A stretch of DNA of 64,000 nucleotides from SPDF01 sp963812085 (GTDB lineage Bacteria > Gemmatimonadota > Gemmatimonadetes > Gemmatimonadales > GWC2-71-9): the NCBI GenBank assembly GCA_963812085.1, contig CAWETL010000009.1:558001-622000 (forward strand), written 5' to 3'. Below, piece by piece: positions 16,674 through 26,377 of this stretch. Below the pieces are notes generated by a model. That model saw only the letters and a list, made by a program, of their open reading frames with translations, did no database searches and had not been told where the DNA came from. The translations under genes and the position numbers were made by a program. Each line of letters opens with the position of its first letter. Position 1 is the stretch's first letter.

Positions 16674-18074
16674 ATGCGACGGTTCCATGTTTGGATCACC
16701 GCCGGAGCGCTCGCCGCCGTCCTGGCGATGCCCCGGACGGTTGAGGCGCAAGGCTACAGCGTCAACGAACACGGCTCATGCACCATGGGTCGGGGCGGCA
16801 CCGGCGTGGCCTCGCCCTGCAATGACGGCTCGGCCGTGGTGTACAATCCCGCCGGCCTGATCGTGGCCAAGGGCAAGGGGGTCGCCAGCGGCGGTGCCAC
16901 CCTCATCACCCCGACCGGTGACTTCACCAACAGCACCACCGGTGAGACCACCGACCTGATGAGCGAAACGACGCCCGTCCCCTCCGTCTTTATGGGCTAC
17001 GGCCTCTCGGACAAGGTCTCGGTCGGCTTCGGCGTCTTTGCCCCCTACGGCCTCGCCATCGATTGGCCCCTTTCGTTCGAGGGCCGCTTTCTCGGGTACC
17101 ACAGCTCCATCAAGGGCATCTACCTCCAGCCCACCGCTGCGTTCAAGGTCAACAAGTGGCTCCAGCTCGGCGCGGGTTTCGATATCACGCGCACCAGCGT
17201 GGAACTGAGCCAGCGGGTGGACCTCGCCAATCAGGAAGCTGCCCCGGGAGTCACTTTCGCCAACCTGGGCATCGCGTACGGGACCGATTTCGCCGACGTC
17301 CAGCTGTCCGGCAACGCGATGTCGTACGGCTATAGCGTCGGCATGATCATCCAGCCGATCAAGCGTGTTTCGCTTGGCGTCCGGTATCTCTCGAAGCAGA
17401 CCGCCAACGTGAACGACGCGCAGGCGCTCATCGCCCAGGTGCCGACCAACCTGTACCTGGCGCCGGGCAACCCGCTGGGCCTGCCGGCCGGCACGCCGGT
17501 CGATGCGCTGGTCGCGCCGGAATTCCAGCCGGGCGGACCGCTCGTCAACCAGACCGGCAACACGGTGCTGCCCTACCCGGCGCAGCTCACCTTCGGCCTG
17601 ACCCTGCAGGCCACCGACAAGCTGACCCTCCTCGGCGATGTCGGCATCCAGTACTGGAACGTCTGGCAGACCCTGCCCCTCGAGTTCAGCGTCATCGGCA
17701 CCGAAACCATCGTCGAATCCTACCGGAACACCACCTCCTGGCGCGCCGGCGGCGAATATCTCGTCAGCCCCAAGACGACCGTCCGCCTCGGCTTCATCTC
17801 GCACAACGCGGCCGCGCCGGACCAGACCGTCACGCCGAACCTGCCGGAAGCGCCGCGCACCGAGTTCACCGCCGGCGTCGGGTCGCACCTGACGGACCGC
17901 TGGGCGTTCGATTTCGCCTACCAGTACATCGACCAGGCCGACCGCCAGGGACGGACGAGCAACGGCTGCACCAATGCGACGCTGCCCTGCCCGGATCCCA
18001 CCGCCGCGCTGAACGACGGGTTGTACACGTTCAAGGCAAACCTGTTCGGCCTCACGCTGACCTACTCGTTCTGA
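16674..18074 (+). CDS. FadL/OmpP1/TodX-family outer-membrane transporter
   Basis: The 466-residue protein has a signal peptide (cleavage after VEAQ) and the FadL hatch sequence near the mature N terminus: GRGGTGVAS, then DGSAVVYNPAGL with the conserved NPA. Alternating amphipathic strands continue to a terminal aromatic residue (LTYSF), as in outer-membrane barrels. The family moves long-chain fatty acids or hydrophobic aromatics into the periplasm. The ATG at 16674 is preferred over an upstream in-frame ATG because it has GGAG and starts the signal peptide. A GDSL esterase lipoprotein follows after 17 nt. Confidence 0.9.
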   Translation: MRRFHVWITAGALAAVLAMPRTVEAQGYSVNEHGSCTMGRGGTGVASPCNDGSAVVYNPAGLIVAKGKGVASGGATLITPTGDFTNSTTGETTDLMSETTPVPSVFMGYGLSDKVSVGFGVFAPYGLAIDWPLSFEGRFLGYHSSIKGIYLQPTAAFKVNKWLQLGAGFDITRTSVELSQRVDLANQEAAPGVTFANLGIAYGTDFADVQLSGNAMSYGYSVGMIIQPIKRVSLGVRYLSKQTANVNDAQALIAQVPTNLYLAPGNPLGLPAGTPVDALVAPEFQPGGPLVNQTGNTVLPYPAQLTFGLTLQATDKLTLLGDVGIQYWNVWQTLPLEFSVIGTETIVESYRNTTSWRAGGEYLVSPKTTVRLGFISHNAAAPDQTVTPNLPEAPRTEFTAGVGSHLTDRWAFDFAYQYIDQADRQGRTSNGCTNATLPCPDPTAALNDGLYTFKANLFGLTLTYSF

Positions 18075-18091
18075 TCGGGAGACTACAGCAT

Positions 18092-19333
18092 ATGCAGCGC
18101 ACCCGCATTTCCGCGGCTCTCTTGCTGGCGCTTCCGCTCCTGGCGGGGTGCCACGACAACGAACCGCTCAACGCGCCCGACCTCTCGACGAGCAACGGGC
18201 TGATGGCCCGCTACATCTCGATGGGGAACAGCATCACCGCCGGCTACCAGTCGGCCGGCATCAACGACAGCACGCAGCAGCGTTCGTATGCCGTGCTCTT
18301 CGCGAACCGTGCCAATGCGCCGTTCTTCGTGCCCTCACTGCAGGGCCGGGGCTGCGCGCCGCCGCTGGTCAACAATGTCACCGGCGAGCGCGTCGGCGGC
18401 GGCACCTCCACCACCTGCGACCTCCGGGCGAACCAGCAACTGTTCTACGTGAGCAACGTCGCGGTTCCGGGCGCGACGTCATTCTCGCCGACGGACAACC
18501 TGTCGGCGTTCGCGAACAGCAACGCGCTGACGACGTTCATCCTGGGCGGCCGTACCCAGGTCCAGGCCATGATGGACGCCAATCCGACCTTCGTGTCGGC
18601 CTGGATCGGCAACAACGACGTCCTTGGTTCACTCACCAGCAGCACCAATCCGGGCGATCCGGCATTGATCACGCCCGAACCGGTGTTCGAGGCCAATTAC
18701 ACGGCCATGCTGGACTCGATCGAGGCCACGGGTGCCAAGGCCGTCCTCATCGGCGTCGCCGACGTCTCGGTGATTCCGTACGCTTCGCGCACGGCCATCT
18801 ATTACTGCCTGACGTACGTCGATGCCGCCCGCTGCCAGGCGCCGCTCCCGACGACCCCTGACCCGAACCTCGCCGGCCTCCAGGCGGCAGGCCTCTGGAA
18901 CGTGGACGTCAATTGCGCGGCGCCCGGTGGGCTCGCCACGCTCGTCCCGTGGACCATCCTGCTGCCGAAGCTCGCCGCGGCCGCCGGCGGCGCCCCGCAA
19001 ACGCTCGACTGCTCCATCGACACCCAGGTTGTCACGCCCACCGAGCTCGCCGGACTCCAGGCGGCCGTCACCGGATTCAACGGCTTCATTTCCGCCGAGG
19101 CAACGACGCGGGGCATGGCCTACATGGATCCGAACCCCACGCTGCTGGCCTTGGTGGCGACGGGTGCCATTCCGCCGGTGCCGGATCTCGCGCCGGCGCT
19201 GGCCGGTCAGCCCGTCACGTTTGGGCCGTACTTCACCCTCGACGGCGTGCACCCGTCCACCCTCGCGCACCAGCTGCTCGCGGACTCGCTGGTTTCTACG
19301 GTGAACCAGTTCTTCGGCACCAGCATCCCCTGA
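18092..19333 (+). CDS. SGNH/GDSL-family hydrolase lipoprotein
   Basis: The 413-residue product has a lipobox LLAGC (Cys20) and the SGNH blocks: S47 in SMGNSITAG, a glycine block VAVPGA, N in WIGNNDV and the Asp/His pair in LDGVHPST near the C terminus. It is about twice the size of minimal GDSL esterases, with insertions between the blocks, including several cysteines. It probably cleaves esters or lipids at the periplasmic face and hands products to, or receives substrates from, the FadL barrel encoded immediately upstream. A strong terminator closes this two-gene unit. Confidence 0.88.
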   Translation: MQRTRISAALLLALPLLAGCHDNEPLNAPDLSTSNGLMARYISMGNSITAGYQSAGINDSTQQRSYAVLFANRANAPFFVPSLQGRGCAPPLVNNVTGERVGGGTSTTCDLRANQQLFYVSNVAVPGATSFSPTDNLSAFANSNALTTFILGGRTQVQAMMDANPTFVSAWIGNNDVLGSLTSSTNPGDPALITPEPVFEANYTAMLDSIEATGAKAVLIGVADVSVIPYASRTAIYYCLTYVDAARCQAPLPTTPDPNLAGLQAAGLWNVDVNCAAPGGLATLVPWTILLPKLAAAAGGAPQTLDCSIDTQVVTPTELAGLQAAVTGFNGFISAEATTRGMAYMDPNPTLLALVATGAIPPVPDLAPALAGQPVTFGPYFTLDGVHPSTLAHQLLADSLVSTVNQFFGTSIP

Positions 19334-19359
19334 ACTCCTGAGGGACTCCCGGCTGCCGC

Positions 19360-19402
19360 GAAGGGCGGCGGGCCATCTCCTGGCCCGCCGCCCTTCGTCT
19401 GT
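19360..19402 (+). terminator. Strong hairpin terminator after the GDSL gene
   Basis: GAAGGGCGGCGGGCCA (19360-19375) and its exact complement (19381-19396) form a perfect 16-bp stem with a 5-nt loop, followed by GTCTGT. The U tract is short, as is usual in very GC-rich genomes. Confidence 0.8.
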
Positions 19403-19470
19403 CCAGGACCCTCTTACCGCTCCCCCGCGCACCCTTACCTTTCCACGCGCGCCCCCTCAGAGGAGACTGG

Positions 19471-20055
19471 ATGACCCTGACCCGCGATCGCGCCCTCGCG
19501 CTGGTCCACGAATACACCGCCTCCGACGCCCTCCGGAAGCACATGTACGCGGTGGAAATCGCCATGCGGGCCATGGCGGCCCGTGCCGGCGAGGACCCCG
19601 ACGCCTGGGGCACCGTGGGGCTGGTACACGACTTCGACTACGAGCGCTTCCCCAACGCCGCTCACGCTGCGGACGCCGAGCATCCGAGCGAGGGGGTGCG
19701 CATCCTGGCCGGGCTCGGGGCCCCCGAGACCTGGCAACGGGCCATCCTGGGCCACGCGGCCTACACCGGCGTCGCGCGGGAAACGCCGCTGGCGCGGGCC
19801 CTTTTCGCGGTGGACGAGCTCTGCGGTTTCCTCGTGGCCTGCGCGCTGGTCCGCCCCTCCCGTTCTCTCACGGATCTCGAGCCGAAAAGCGTTCGCAAGA
19901 AGCTCAAGGACAAGGCGTTCGCCCGGGGCGTGAGCCGCGAGGACGTCCTGCTGGGCGCGGAGGAACTCGGCATGCCGCTGGACGACCTCATCCAGTTCGT
20001 CCTCGAGGCGCTCCGGCCACACGAGGCGGTGCTCGGGCTCGGGACGCCCGGGTGA
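19471..20055 (+). CDS. HD-domain phosphohydrolase-like protein
   Basis: The 194 residues contain an HD fold: H24 in RKHMYAVE, the HD pair H53-D54 in GLVHDFDYERFP, then EHPSEGVRIL and H in ILGHAAYT. It is of the HDIG type found in small soluble proteins that hydrolyse nucleotides or act on phosphorylated metabolites; substrate unknown. GAGGAG lies just upstream of the ATG and a TACCTT at 19436-19441 could be its -10 box. Its stop overlaps the phospholipase-D gene by 4 nt (GTGA). Confidence 0.8.
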   Translation: MTLTRDRALALVHEYTASDALRKHMYAVEIAMRAMAARAGEDPDAWGTVGLVHDFDYERFPNAAHAADAEHPSEGVRILAGLGAPETWQRAILGHAAYTGVARETPLARALFAVDELCGFLVACALVRPSRSLTDLEPKSVRKKLKDKAFARGVSREDVLLGAEELGMPLDDLIQFVLEALRPHEAVLGLGTPG

Positions 20056-21443
20056 ACGACGCCGCTCTCTCCGCCCTCGGCGAGCGGGCCCTCGCCCGGG
20101 CAGGCGGCGCGCGGTTCGTGCCCGGCAATGCTGCGCGGCTCCTGCTGGATGGCCCCGAGGCGTTCCCCGCGATGCTCGACGCCGTCCGGCGCGCCGAGCG
20201 CTGGGTGCATTTCGAGAACTACATCGTGCGGGACGACGCGACGGGCTGGCAGTTCGCGGAAGCCCTTGCGGAGCGCGCGCGCGAAGGCGTTTCGGTGCGC
20301 CTCCTGTGCGACTGGTTCGGCAGCCTGGGCCTGGGGCGCCGCATGGCGAGCCACCTTCGCGAGGCGGGCGTCGAGCTCCGGAGGTTCAATTCGCCCCGTT
20401 TCCTCGACCTGCTCGGCAACCTGTCCCGGGACCACCGCAAGCTCGTCGTGACTGACGCGGGCTCGGCGATCCTCGGCGGACTCTGCATCGGCGACGAATG
20501 GGCCGGCGACCCGGCGAAGAACGTCGAGCCGTGGCGGGACACCGCCATCGAGCTGACCGGACCGGCCGTGGTGACGCTCGACCGGGCGTTCGAGCGGATC
20601 TGGGCGCTCGCCGGCGGTCGCATCCCGGACGACGAGCGTGCGACCGAACAGGCGGCCACCGGCACCGCCGACGTCGGCGTCGTCGCCGGCGAGCCCTACC
20701 GCGGCCGCATCCTGCGGATCGTCGAGCTGCTCGCCGCCGGCGCCCTGGACCGGATCTGGATCACCGATGCCTACCTGGTGGCCCCCCGCTCACTGTTCCA
20801 GTCGCTGCTCGACGCGGCGCGGGGAGGCGTGGACGTGCGGCTCCTCGTCCCCGGCTCCAGCGACCTCCCGGTGGTCCGGGACCTGACACGGATCGGGTAC
20901 CGCGAACTCCTGCGGGCGGGCGTGCGCATCTTCGAGTGGGAAGGGCGGATGCTGCACGCCAAGACGATCGTCGCCGACGGGGAGTGGTGCCGGGTGGGGT
21001 CGAGCAATCTCAACGCCTCCAGCCTGGTCGGGAACTACGAACTCGACGCCATCGTGCACGATCGCGCGCTCGGCACCGCGCTCGAGGCCCAGTTCCGCCG
21101 CGACACGGCGCGCAGCGCCGAGGTGGAATTCCGGCCGCTCTCGGCACCGCCGCGCCTCGGGCGCCTGTTCCCAGGCACGCTGGGTCGTGACCTGCCGGAC
21201 ATACCGCCGGCCCGCCACCCCCGTCGGTTCCGCGAACAGCGCCGACGGACCGGACTCGCGCTCCGCGGAGTCGCCACCGCGGCCCGCCGGTCGGTGTTCG
21301 CGCCGGTCGCCGCTGGACTCACCTTCCTCGGGCTGCTGTTCCTCGTCCTGCCCCGGACCATGGCCGTGATCGTGGCCGCGCTGTGCGCCTGGCTCGCGCT
21401 GGGGGCGGCGGTCGAGGCGTTCCGTCGCCGGGCGGAGCGCTGA
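20052..21443 (+). CDS. Phospholipase D-family protein, cardiolipin synthase-like
   Basis: Two HKD motifs are present in this 463-residue protein: DHRKLVVTDAG...GGLCIGDEW and LHAKTIVADGEW...GSSNLN. Duplicated HKD active sites are the mark of cardiolipin synthases, which join two phosphatidylglycerol molecules. Unlike E. coli ClsA, the N terminus has no membrane segments; instead two hydrophobic helices occur at the C terminus (about 405-455, VAAGLTFLGLLFLV and TMAVIVAALCAWLAL). GTG start overlaps the HD gene stop. Other PLD phospholipase functions remain possible. Confidence 0.8.
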   Translation: MNDAALSALGERALARAGGARFVPGNAARLLLDGPEAFPAMLDAVRRAERWVHFENYIVRDDATGWQFAEALAERAREGVSVRLLCDWFGSLGLGRRMASHLREAGVELRRFNSPRFLDLLGNLSRDHRKLVVTDAGSAILGGLCIGDEWAGDPAKNVEPWRDTAIELTGPAVVTLDRAFERIWALAGGRIPDDERATEQAATGTADVGVVAGEPYRGRILRIVELLAAGALDRIWITDAYLVAPRSLFQSLLDAARGGVDVRLLVPGSSDLPVVRDLTRIGYRELLRAGVRIFEWEGRMLHAKTIVADGEWCRVGSSNLNASSLVGNYELDAIVHDRALGTALEAQFRRDTARSAEVEFRPLSAPPRLGRLFPGTLGRDLPDIPPARHPRRFREQRRRTGLALRGVATAARRSVFAPVAAGLTFLGLLFLVLPRTMAVIVAALCAWLALGAAVEAFRRRAER

Positions 21444-21492
21444 CCATGTCCCGCCGCCCCCCCTTGCTCAACGCTTTCCGGGACCTGTGCGT

Positions 21493-22044
21493 ATGGCTCC
21501 CGTGACCGATGCCGAACTGGCATCCCGGGCGGCCTCCGGAGATGATGAGGCCTTCGGGGCGCTCGTCGAGCGGCACGCGGCACGGGCCCGCCGGGTGGCG
21601 CGGGCGGCGCTGCTGGAGCCGCACGACGCCGACGACGCGGTGCAGGACGCGCTCTTTTCGGCCTGGCGCGCGATCGACCGCTTCGACCCGGCCCGACCCT
21701 TCGGTCCCTGGTTTCTCCGGATCGTGGTGAACGCCGCCGCGGACCTGCGGCGGCGGCGGTCGCTCCGGCGGACTGAAGAGGTTCCGGCGGCGGCGGCCGA
21801 CCCGGGCCCGTCGCCGGAACGGGACACCGACCGGGCGCTCCTTCGGGAGGCGCTCGACAAGGCGCTGGCCACGCTGCCGGAACGCCGCCGGATCGCGCTC
21901 GTGCTCCACGACGCCGAAGGGTATGGGCACGACGAGATCGCGACGATGCTGAACGTGCCGGTGGGCACGATCCGATCCGATGTCTTTCATGCCCGCCGCG
22001 CCATGCGCGCGGCGCTCCCCGCACTGGGAGAGACTGACCGATGA
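21493..22044 (+). CDS. ECF-type RNA polymerase sigma factor
   Basis: This 183-residue sigma factor has region 2 (LVERHAARARRVARAALL, DADDAVQDALFSAWRAIDRFDP, then PWFLRIVVNAAADLRRRR) and region 4 (LATLPERRRIALVLHDAEGYGHDEIA, GTIRSDVFHARRAMR) and no region 3, the hallmark of ECF sigma factors. Starts at GTG 21487 and GTG 21502 are alternatives to the ATG used. It is followed by an overlapping small membrane protein, the usual place of its anti-sigma factor, and by a Spy/CnrX-like sensor and exporter genes that may be its regulon. Confidence 0.88.
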   Translation: MAPVTDAELASRAASGDDEAFGALVERHAARARRVARAALLEPHDADDAVQDALFSAWRAIDRFDPARPFGPWFLRIVVNAAADLRRRRSLRRTEEVPAAAADPGPSPERDTDRALLREALDKALATLPERRRIALVLHDAEGYGHDEIATMLNVPVGTIRSDVFHARRAMRAALPALGETDR

Positions 22045-22385
22045 GCGACACGAACGACTTCGACCAGGACCGCGACGAGGCCCTCGGCGCGCTGCTTCGG
22101 GGCCACCTCTCCGCCGCCGATGACGCGGCCTTCGCGGCACGGATGCGCGATGAGGCCGTCGCCACCGCGCAGGCGGGCGACTGGAGCGCGGTGGCCCACT
22201 GGGCGCTGCCGGGCCTGGTCGCCGCCGCCCTGCTGATCGCCGCGCTGGGCGCCGCTGTCGGGCGCGCCATGCCGGCGTCCACCGCGCGCACCGCGTCCGG
22301 ATCGACGGCCGGGTCGCTGACCGAGCTCGCGAGCGACAGCACACAGGCGGGCGGCGGTGCGCTGCTCGCGGTCATGAGTTACTGA
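22041..22385 (+). CDS. Small single-pass membrane protein, probable anti-sigma factor
   Basis: The 114-residue protein has a soluble N-terminal half (residues 1-50, acidic, helical), one membrane helix (about 54-74, LPGLVAAALLIAALGAAVG) and a short Ser/Thr/Ala periplasmic tail. It overlaps the ECF sigma gene by 4 nt (ATGA), as anti-sigma genes commonly do. There is no zinc HxxxCxxC motif. The size and topology resemble CnrY. The assignment rests on position and topology, not on sequence similarity. Confidence 0.6.
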   Translation: MSDTNDFDQDRDEALGALLRGHLSAADDAAFAARMRDEAVATAQAGDWSAVAHWALPGLVAAALLIAALGAAVGRAMPASTARTASGSTAGSLTELASDSTQAGGGALLAVMSY

Positions 22386-22404
22386 GCAGAAGGAGTCACT
22401 CCCG

Positions 22405-22803
22405 ATGTCCAAGTCCACGCGCACAGCCACCCTCCTGCTGGTGGCGGCCTTCCTGCTCGGCGCCCTGGCCGGCGGGGCGGCGTTCTCGCTCGCCGCCCGC
22501 GGGCGGGGCATGGGGCCGGGTGGGCACTCGGCGAACTCCTCGGGGTACCTCTCCCGGCTGTCGAAGGATCTCGACCTGACGCCCGTCCAGCGCGACAGCG
22601 TCGCCGCCATCCTCAAGCGCTATGAGCCCCGGATGGATTCCATCTGGCAGGATATCCGCCCGCGGTTTGACACCCTTCGGGGCGAGTTGCGTACGAACAT
22701 CAACGCCCAGCTCACGCCGGACCAGCAGCGTCACTATGCCGAACTGCTCGAGCGCCACGACGCCGAGCGCCGAACCAGGGATTCCTCGAATGCGCCTCGC
22801 TAG
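22405..22803 (+). CDS. Spy/CpxP/CnrX-like periplasmic protein
   Basis: The 132 residues comprise an N-terminal membrane helix or uncleaved signal (8-32) and a helical periplasmic domain with two LTPxQ motifs (LTPVQRDSV and LTPDQQRHY), the signature of the Spy/CpxP/heavy-metal-resistance family. Members act as ATP-independent chaperones or, as in CnrX, as metal sensors that release an ECF sigma. Histidines at 41, 115 and 122 and methionines are present. It starts 19 nt after the anti-sigma candidate, with AGAAGGAG upstream, and its end overlaps tolC by 14 nt. Confidence 0.75.
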   Translation: MSKSTRTATLLLVAAFLLGALAGGAAFSLAARGRGMGPGGHSANSSGYLSRLSKDLDLTPVQRDSVAAILKRYEPRMDSIWQDIRPRFDTLRGELRTNINAQLTPDQQRHYAELLERHDAERRTRDSSNAPR

Positions 22804-24090
22804 TCTCCTCGCCCTGACGCTGGCCCTCCCCGGGGGTCTCGTCGCCCAGGCGTCCACGGCCCCCGGGATCACGCTGGACGAGGCCATTCATCGCGCCCAG
22901 CTGGCCCAGCCGTCCGTGGTGCAGGCCCAGGGTGCCGTCGGCCAGGCCGCGGCACAATATCGGACCAGTTGGGGCGCGTTCATCCCGTCGCTCAACCTGA
23001 ATTCGAGCTACGGCACCAGCTATTCGAACGGCCCGTCGCGCGTCAACCAGATCACCGGCGAAGTCATCAACGGCGCCTCGTACGCGCAAAGCCTCAGCAA
23101 CTCGGTCAGCGCGTCGGTGGACCTCTTTACTGGATTCCGCCGGGGCGCGCAGATGGACGTGGCGCGCTCCAACGAAGCGGCGGCCAGCGCCGGCCTGCTG
23201 AATGCGCAGTACCAGGTCACGCTCTCCGCCAAGCAGGGGTTCTTCGCGGCCCTCGCGGCCAACGAGCTGGTGCGGGTCCGTGAATTGAGCGTTCGGCTGG
23301 CGGAGCAGCAGCTCGCCGTGTCGGTGGCCAAGCTGCAGGCCGGGAGCGCCACGCGCTCCGACTCGCTGCGTTCCCTGGTGACCCTCGGGACCTCCCGCCT
23401 CCAGTTGCTCACAGCGTTGACCGGCGTGGCGACGACCGAGGCCAGTCTGGGCCGGCTGGTCGGCTCCGCCGGACCGGTGCACGCCCTTTCGGATTCGGCG
23501 TATCTCCAGGTCGTCACCATCGGGGACACGGCGGCCATCCGGGCCGAAGCGGAGAACAACTCGCCCGCGGTCCTGGCGGCGCAGGCGCAGGCCGAGGCCG
23601 CGCGGGCCAGCCTGAAGGCGAGCAAGTCCGCCTGGTGGCCCCAGCTGAACCTGTCGGGACGCTACGCCTACAACGGCAACAGCGGCCAGGACTACACCTT
23701 CTTCGACAGCCGGTCGATGACGGTGGCGCTCACGTATCCGCTCTTCAACCAGTTCCAGCGGGATCAGTCGATCGTGCAGGCGTCAACCAATTATGACGCC
23801 GCGGTGTCGACCGCCGCGGACGCCCGCCGGCAGGTGGACGCGTCGCTCACCGCCCGGCTGGCCGAGCTCGACGCCGCGAGCGCGCAGATCGACATCGCGG
23901 CCACCAGCCTGCAGGCCGCCACGGAAGACCTCCGGGTCAACCAGGAGCGCTACCGGGTCGGGGCCGCCACGATCCTGGACGTGCTGACCTCCCAGCAGGT
24001 CCTCGGGCAGGCGGGCGTGGACGCGGTGCAGGCGCGCTACAACTACCTGATCGCCAAGGCCCAGATCGAGGCTCTCATCGGGAGGACATT

Positions 24091-24094
<4 letters not shown>
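22790..24094 (+). CDS. TolC-family outer-membrane efflux protein
   Basis: The 434-residue protein has a signal peptide (cleaved near GGLVAQ) and two TolC repeats, beginning ITLDEAIHRAQLAQPSV and continuing with long Ala/Gln-rich coiled coils (VLAAQAQAEAARASLKASKS) and the second-repeat DLRVNQERYRVGAATILDVLTSQ. Trimers form the outer-membrane exit duct of tripartite pumps. The ATG at 22790 starts the signal peptide; it overlaps the upstream gene by 14 nt, and its TGA overlaps the next GTG. The following ATPase, adaptor and permease complete a MacAB-TolC-like machine. Confidence 0.92.
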
Positions 24095-24840
<746 letters not shown>

Positions 24841-24842
24841 GA

Positions 24843-26375
24843 ATGCGGACCCAGACCCTGATCCTCGCCAGCCTCGCCTCCCTCGCCCTCGGCGCCTGCA
24901 AGAAGGAGACGCCGCAGCTGGTCTACCAGGCGGTTCCCGTGGAGCGGCGCAATATCGTCGTCTCCGCCCAGGCGTCGGGCGCCATCCAGCCCGACACCAC
25001 CGTCGAGGTGAAGTCGAAGGCCTCCGGCGAAATCCTCGAACTGATGGTGGAAACCGGGCAGGTCGTGCCCCGCGGCACGCTGATGGTCCGGGTGGACCAG
25101 CGGACCGCCCGCAATACGCTGGCCCAGGCGGAAGCCCAGCTCGAGGTGGCCCGTGCCAGCCTCCAGAACGCCCAGGTGCAGCGGGACCGGGCCAACGACC
25201 TGTTCAAGTCGCAGTCCATCACGAAGGCGGAGCAGGAGACGGCGACGCTCAATTACGCAAGCGCCAAGTCGAACCTGGTCAGCGCCCAGGTGGCCGTCGA
25301 GAACGCCAAGATCAAGCTGGCGGACACCGACGTCCGCGCGCCGATCACCGGCACGATCATCTCGAAGACCGTCGAGCGGGGCCAGGTCATTTCCTCCCCC
25401 ACGAGCGACGTCGGCGGCGGCACCGTGCTGCTCCAGATGGCCGACCTGAACCTCGTCCAGGTGCGCGCGCTGGTCGACGAGACCGACATCGGGAAGATCC
25501 GGGCGGGGCTCCCCGTGACCGTCACGGTGGACGCCTTCCCGAACACGCCCTTCGATGGGCGGGTCATCAAGGTCGAACCCTTGGCGGAGACCCAGCAGAA
25601 CGTCACGATGTTTCCGGTCATCATCGGCATCCAGAACCGGGACGGGCGGCTCCGGCCAGGCATGAACACCGAGGTGGAGATCCACGTCGGCCAGCGCGAC
25701 AGCGTCCTGGCCGTGCCGAACGCGGCGCTCCGGACCCAGAAGGACGTGGGCTCCGCGGCCCAGGTGCTTGGCATTGATCCGACCGCCGTGCCGGCCATGC
25801 TGGCCGCCAACGACAGCGCCGCCAAGCCGGCCGCCGATACCGCCGCCGGCCGCACCACACTGGCTGCGCAGGCCCCGCACGACAGCGGCGCGCCCGCCGC
25901 AGCGCCGGCCAAGCCGGCCGGCAACACCTTCACCACGCCCGACGGGCGGGTGATCGCCCTTCCGCCCGGAGTCACCGAGGCGCAGGTCCGCGCGATCTTC
26001 GCGAAGCGGATGAGCGGCCAGGAGCCGACCGACGCCGAGCGCGCCATCCTGCGCCAGGTATTCGCCGGCATGGGCGGCGGCGGGGGGCGGCCCCGTCCCG
26101 CCAGCAACGACTTCCAGTTCGGCGGGAAGTACATCGTCTTCGTGCTGCGGGACGGCAAGCCCACCCCGGTGAACATCAAGACCGGGCTGACCGACCTCGA
26201 CTACAGCGAGGTCACCAGCGGCCTGGCGGCGGGGGATTCCGTCGTCTTGCTGCCGAGCGCGGGCATGATCCAGTCCCAGGCGGAGTTCAAGCAGCGCATC
26301 GGCAACATCACCGGCGGCGGGCTCCCCGGTGTACGGCAGCAGACGCCGACACCGGCGGCAGGCGGAGGGCGCTGA
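24843..26375 (+). CDS. HlyD/MacA-like periplasmic adaptor lipoprotein with a large insertion
   Basis: At 510 residues this adaptor is over 100 residues longer than MacA. A lipobox (LALGAC, Cys19) anchors it. Barrel-sandwich and hairpin regions follow (GEILELMVETGQVV, LAQAEAQLEVARASLQNAQ, DTDVRAPITGTI), then a beta barrel and membrane-proximal domain. Between about residues 310 and 425 there is an Ala/Pro-rich linker and a small helical segment (GVTEAQVRAIFAKRM, TDAERAILRQVFAGM, then GGGGG) that interrupts the membrane-proximal part. It links the permease to TolC. It starts 2 nt after the ATPase gene. Confidence 0.88.
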   Translation: MRTQTLILASLASLALGACKKETPQLVYQAVPVERRNIVVSAQASGAIQPDTTVEVKSKASGEILELMVETGQVVPRGTLMVRVDQRTARNTLAQAEAQLEVARASLQNAQVQRDRANDLFKSQSITKAEQETATLNYASAKSNLVSAQVAVENAKIKLADTDVRAPITGTIISKTVERGQVISSPTSDVGGGTVLLQMADLNLVQVRALVDETDIGKIRAGLPVTVTVDAFPNTPFDGRVIKVEPLAETQQNVTMFPVIIGIQNRDGRLRPGMNTEVEIHVGQRDSVLAVPNAALRTQKDVGSAAQVLGIDPTAVPAMLAANDSAAKPAADTAAGRTTLAAQAPHDSGAPAAAPAKPAGNTFTTPDGRVIALPPGVTEAQVRAIFAKRMSGQEPTDAERAILRQVFAGMGGGGGRPRPASNDFQFGGKYIVFVLRDGKPTPVNIKTGLTDLDYSEVTSGLAAGDSVVLLPSAGMIQSQAEFKQRIGNITGGGLPGVRQQTPTPAAGGGR

Positions 26376-26377
26376 CC

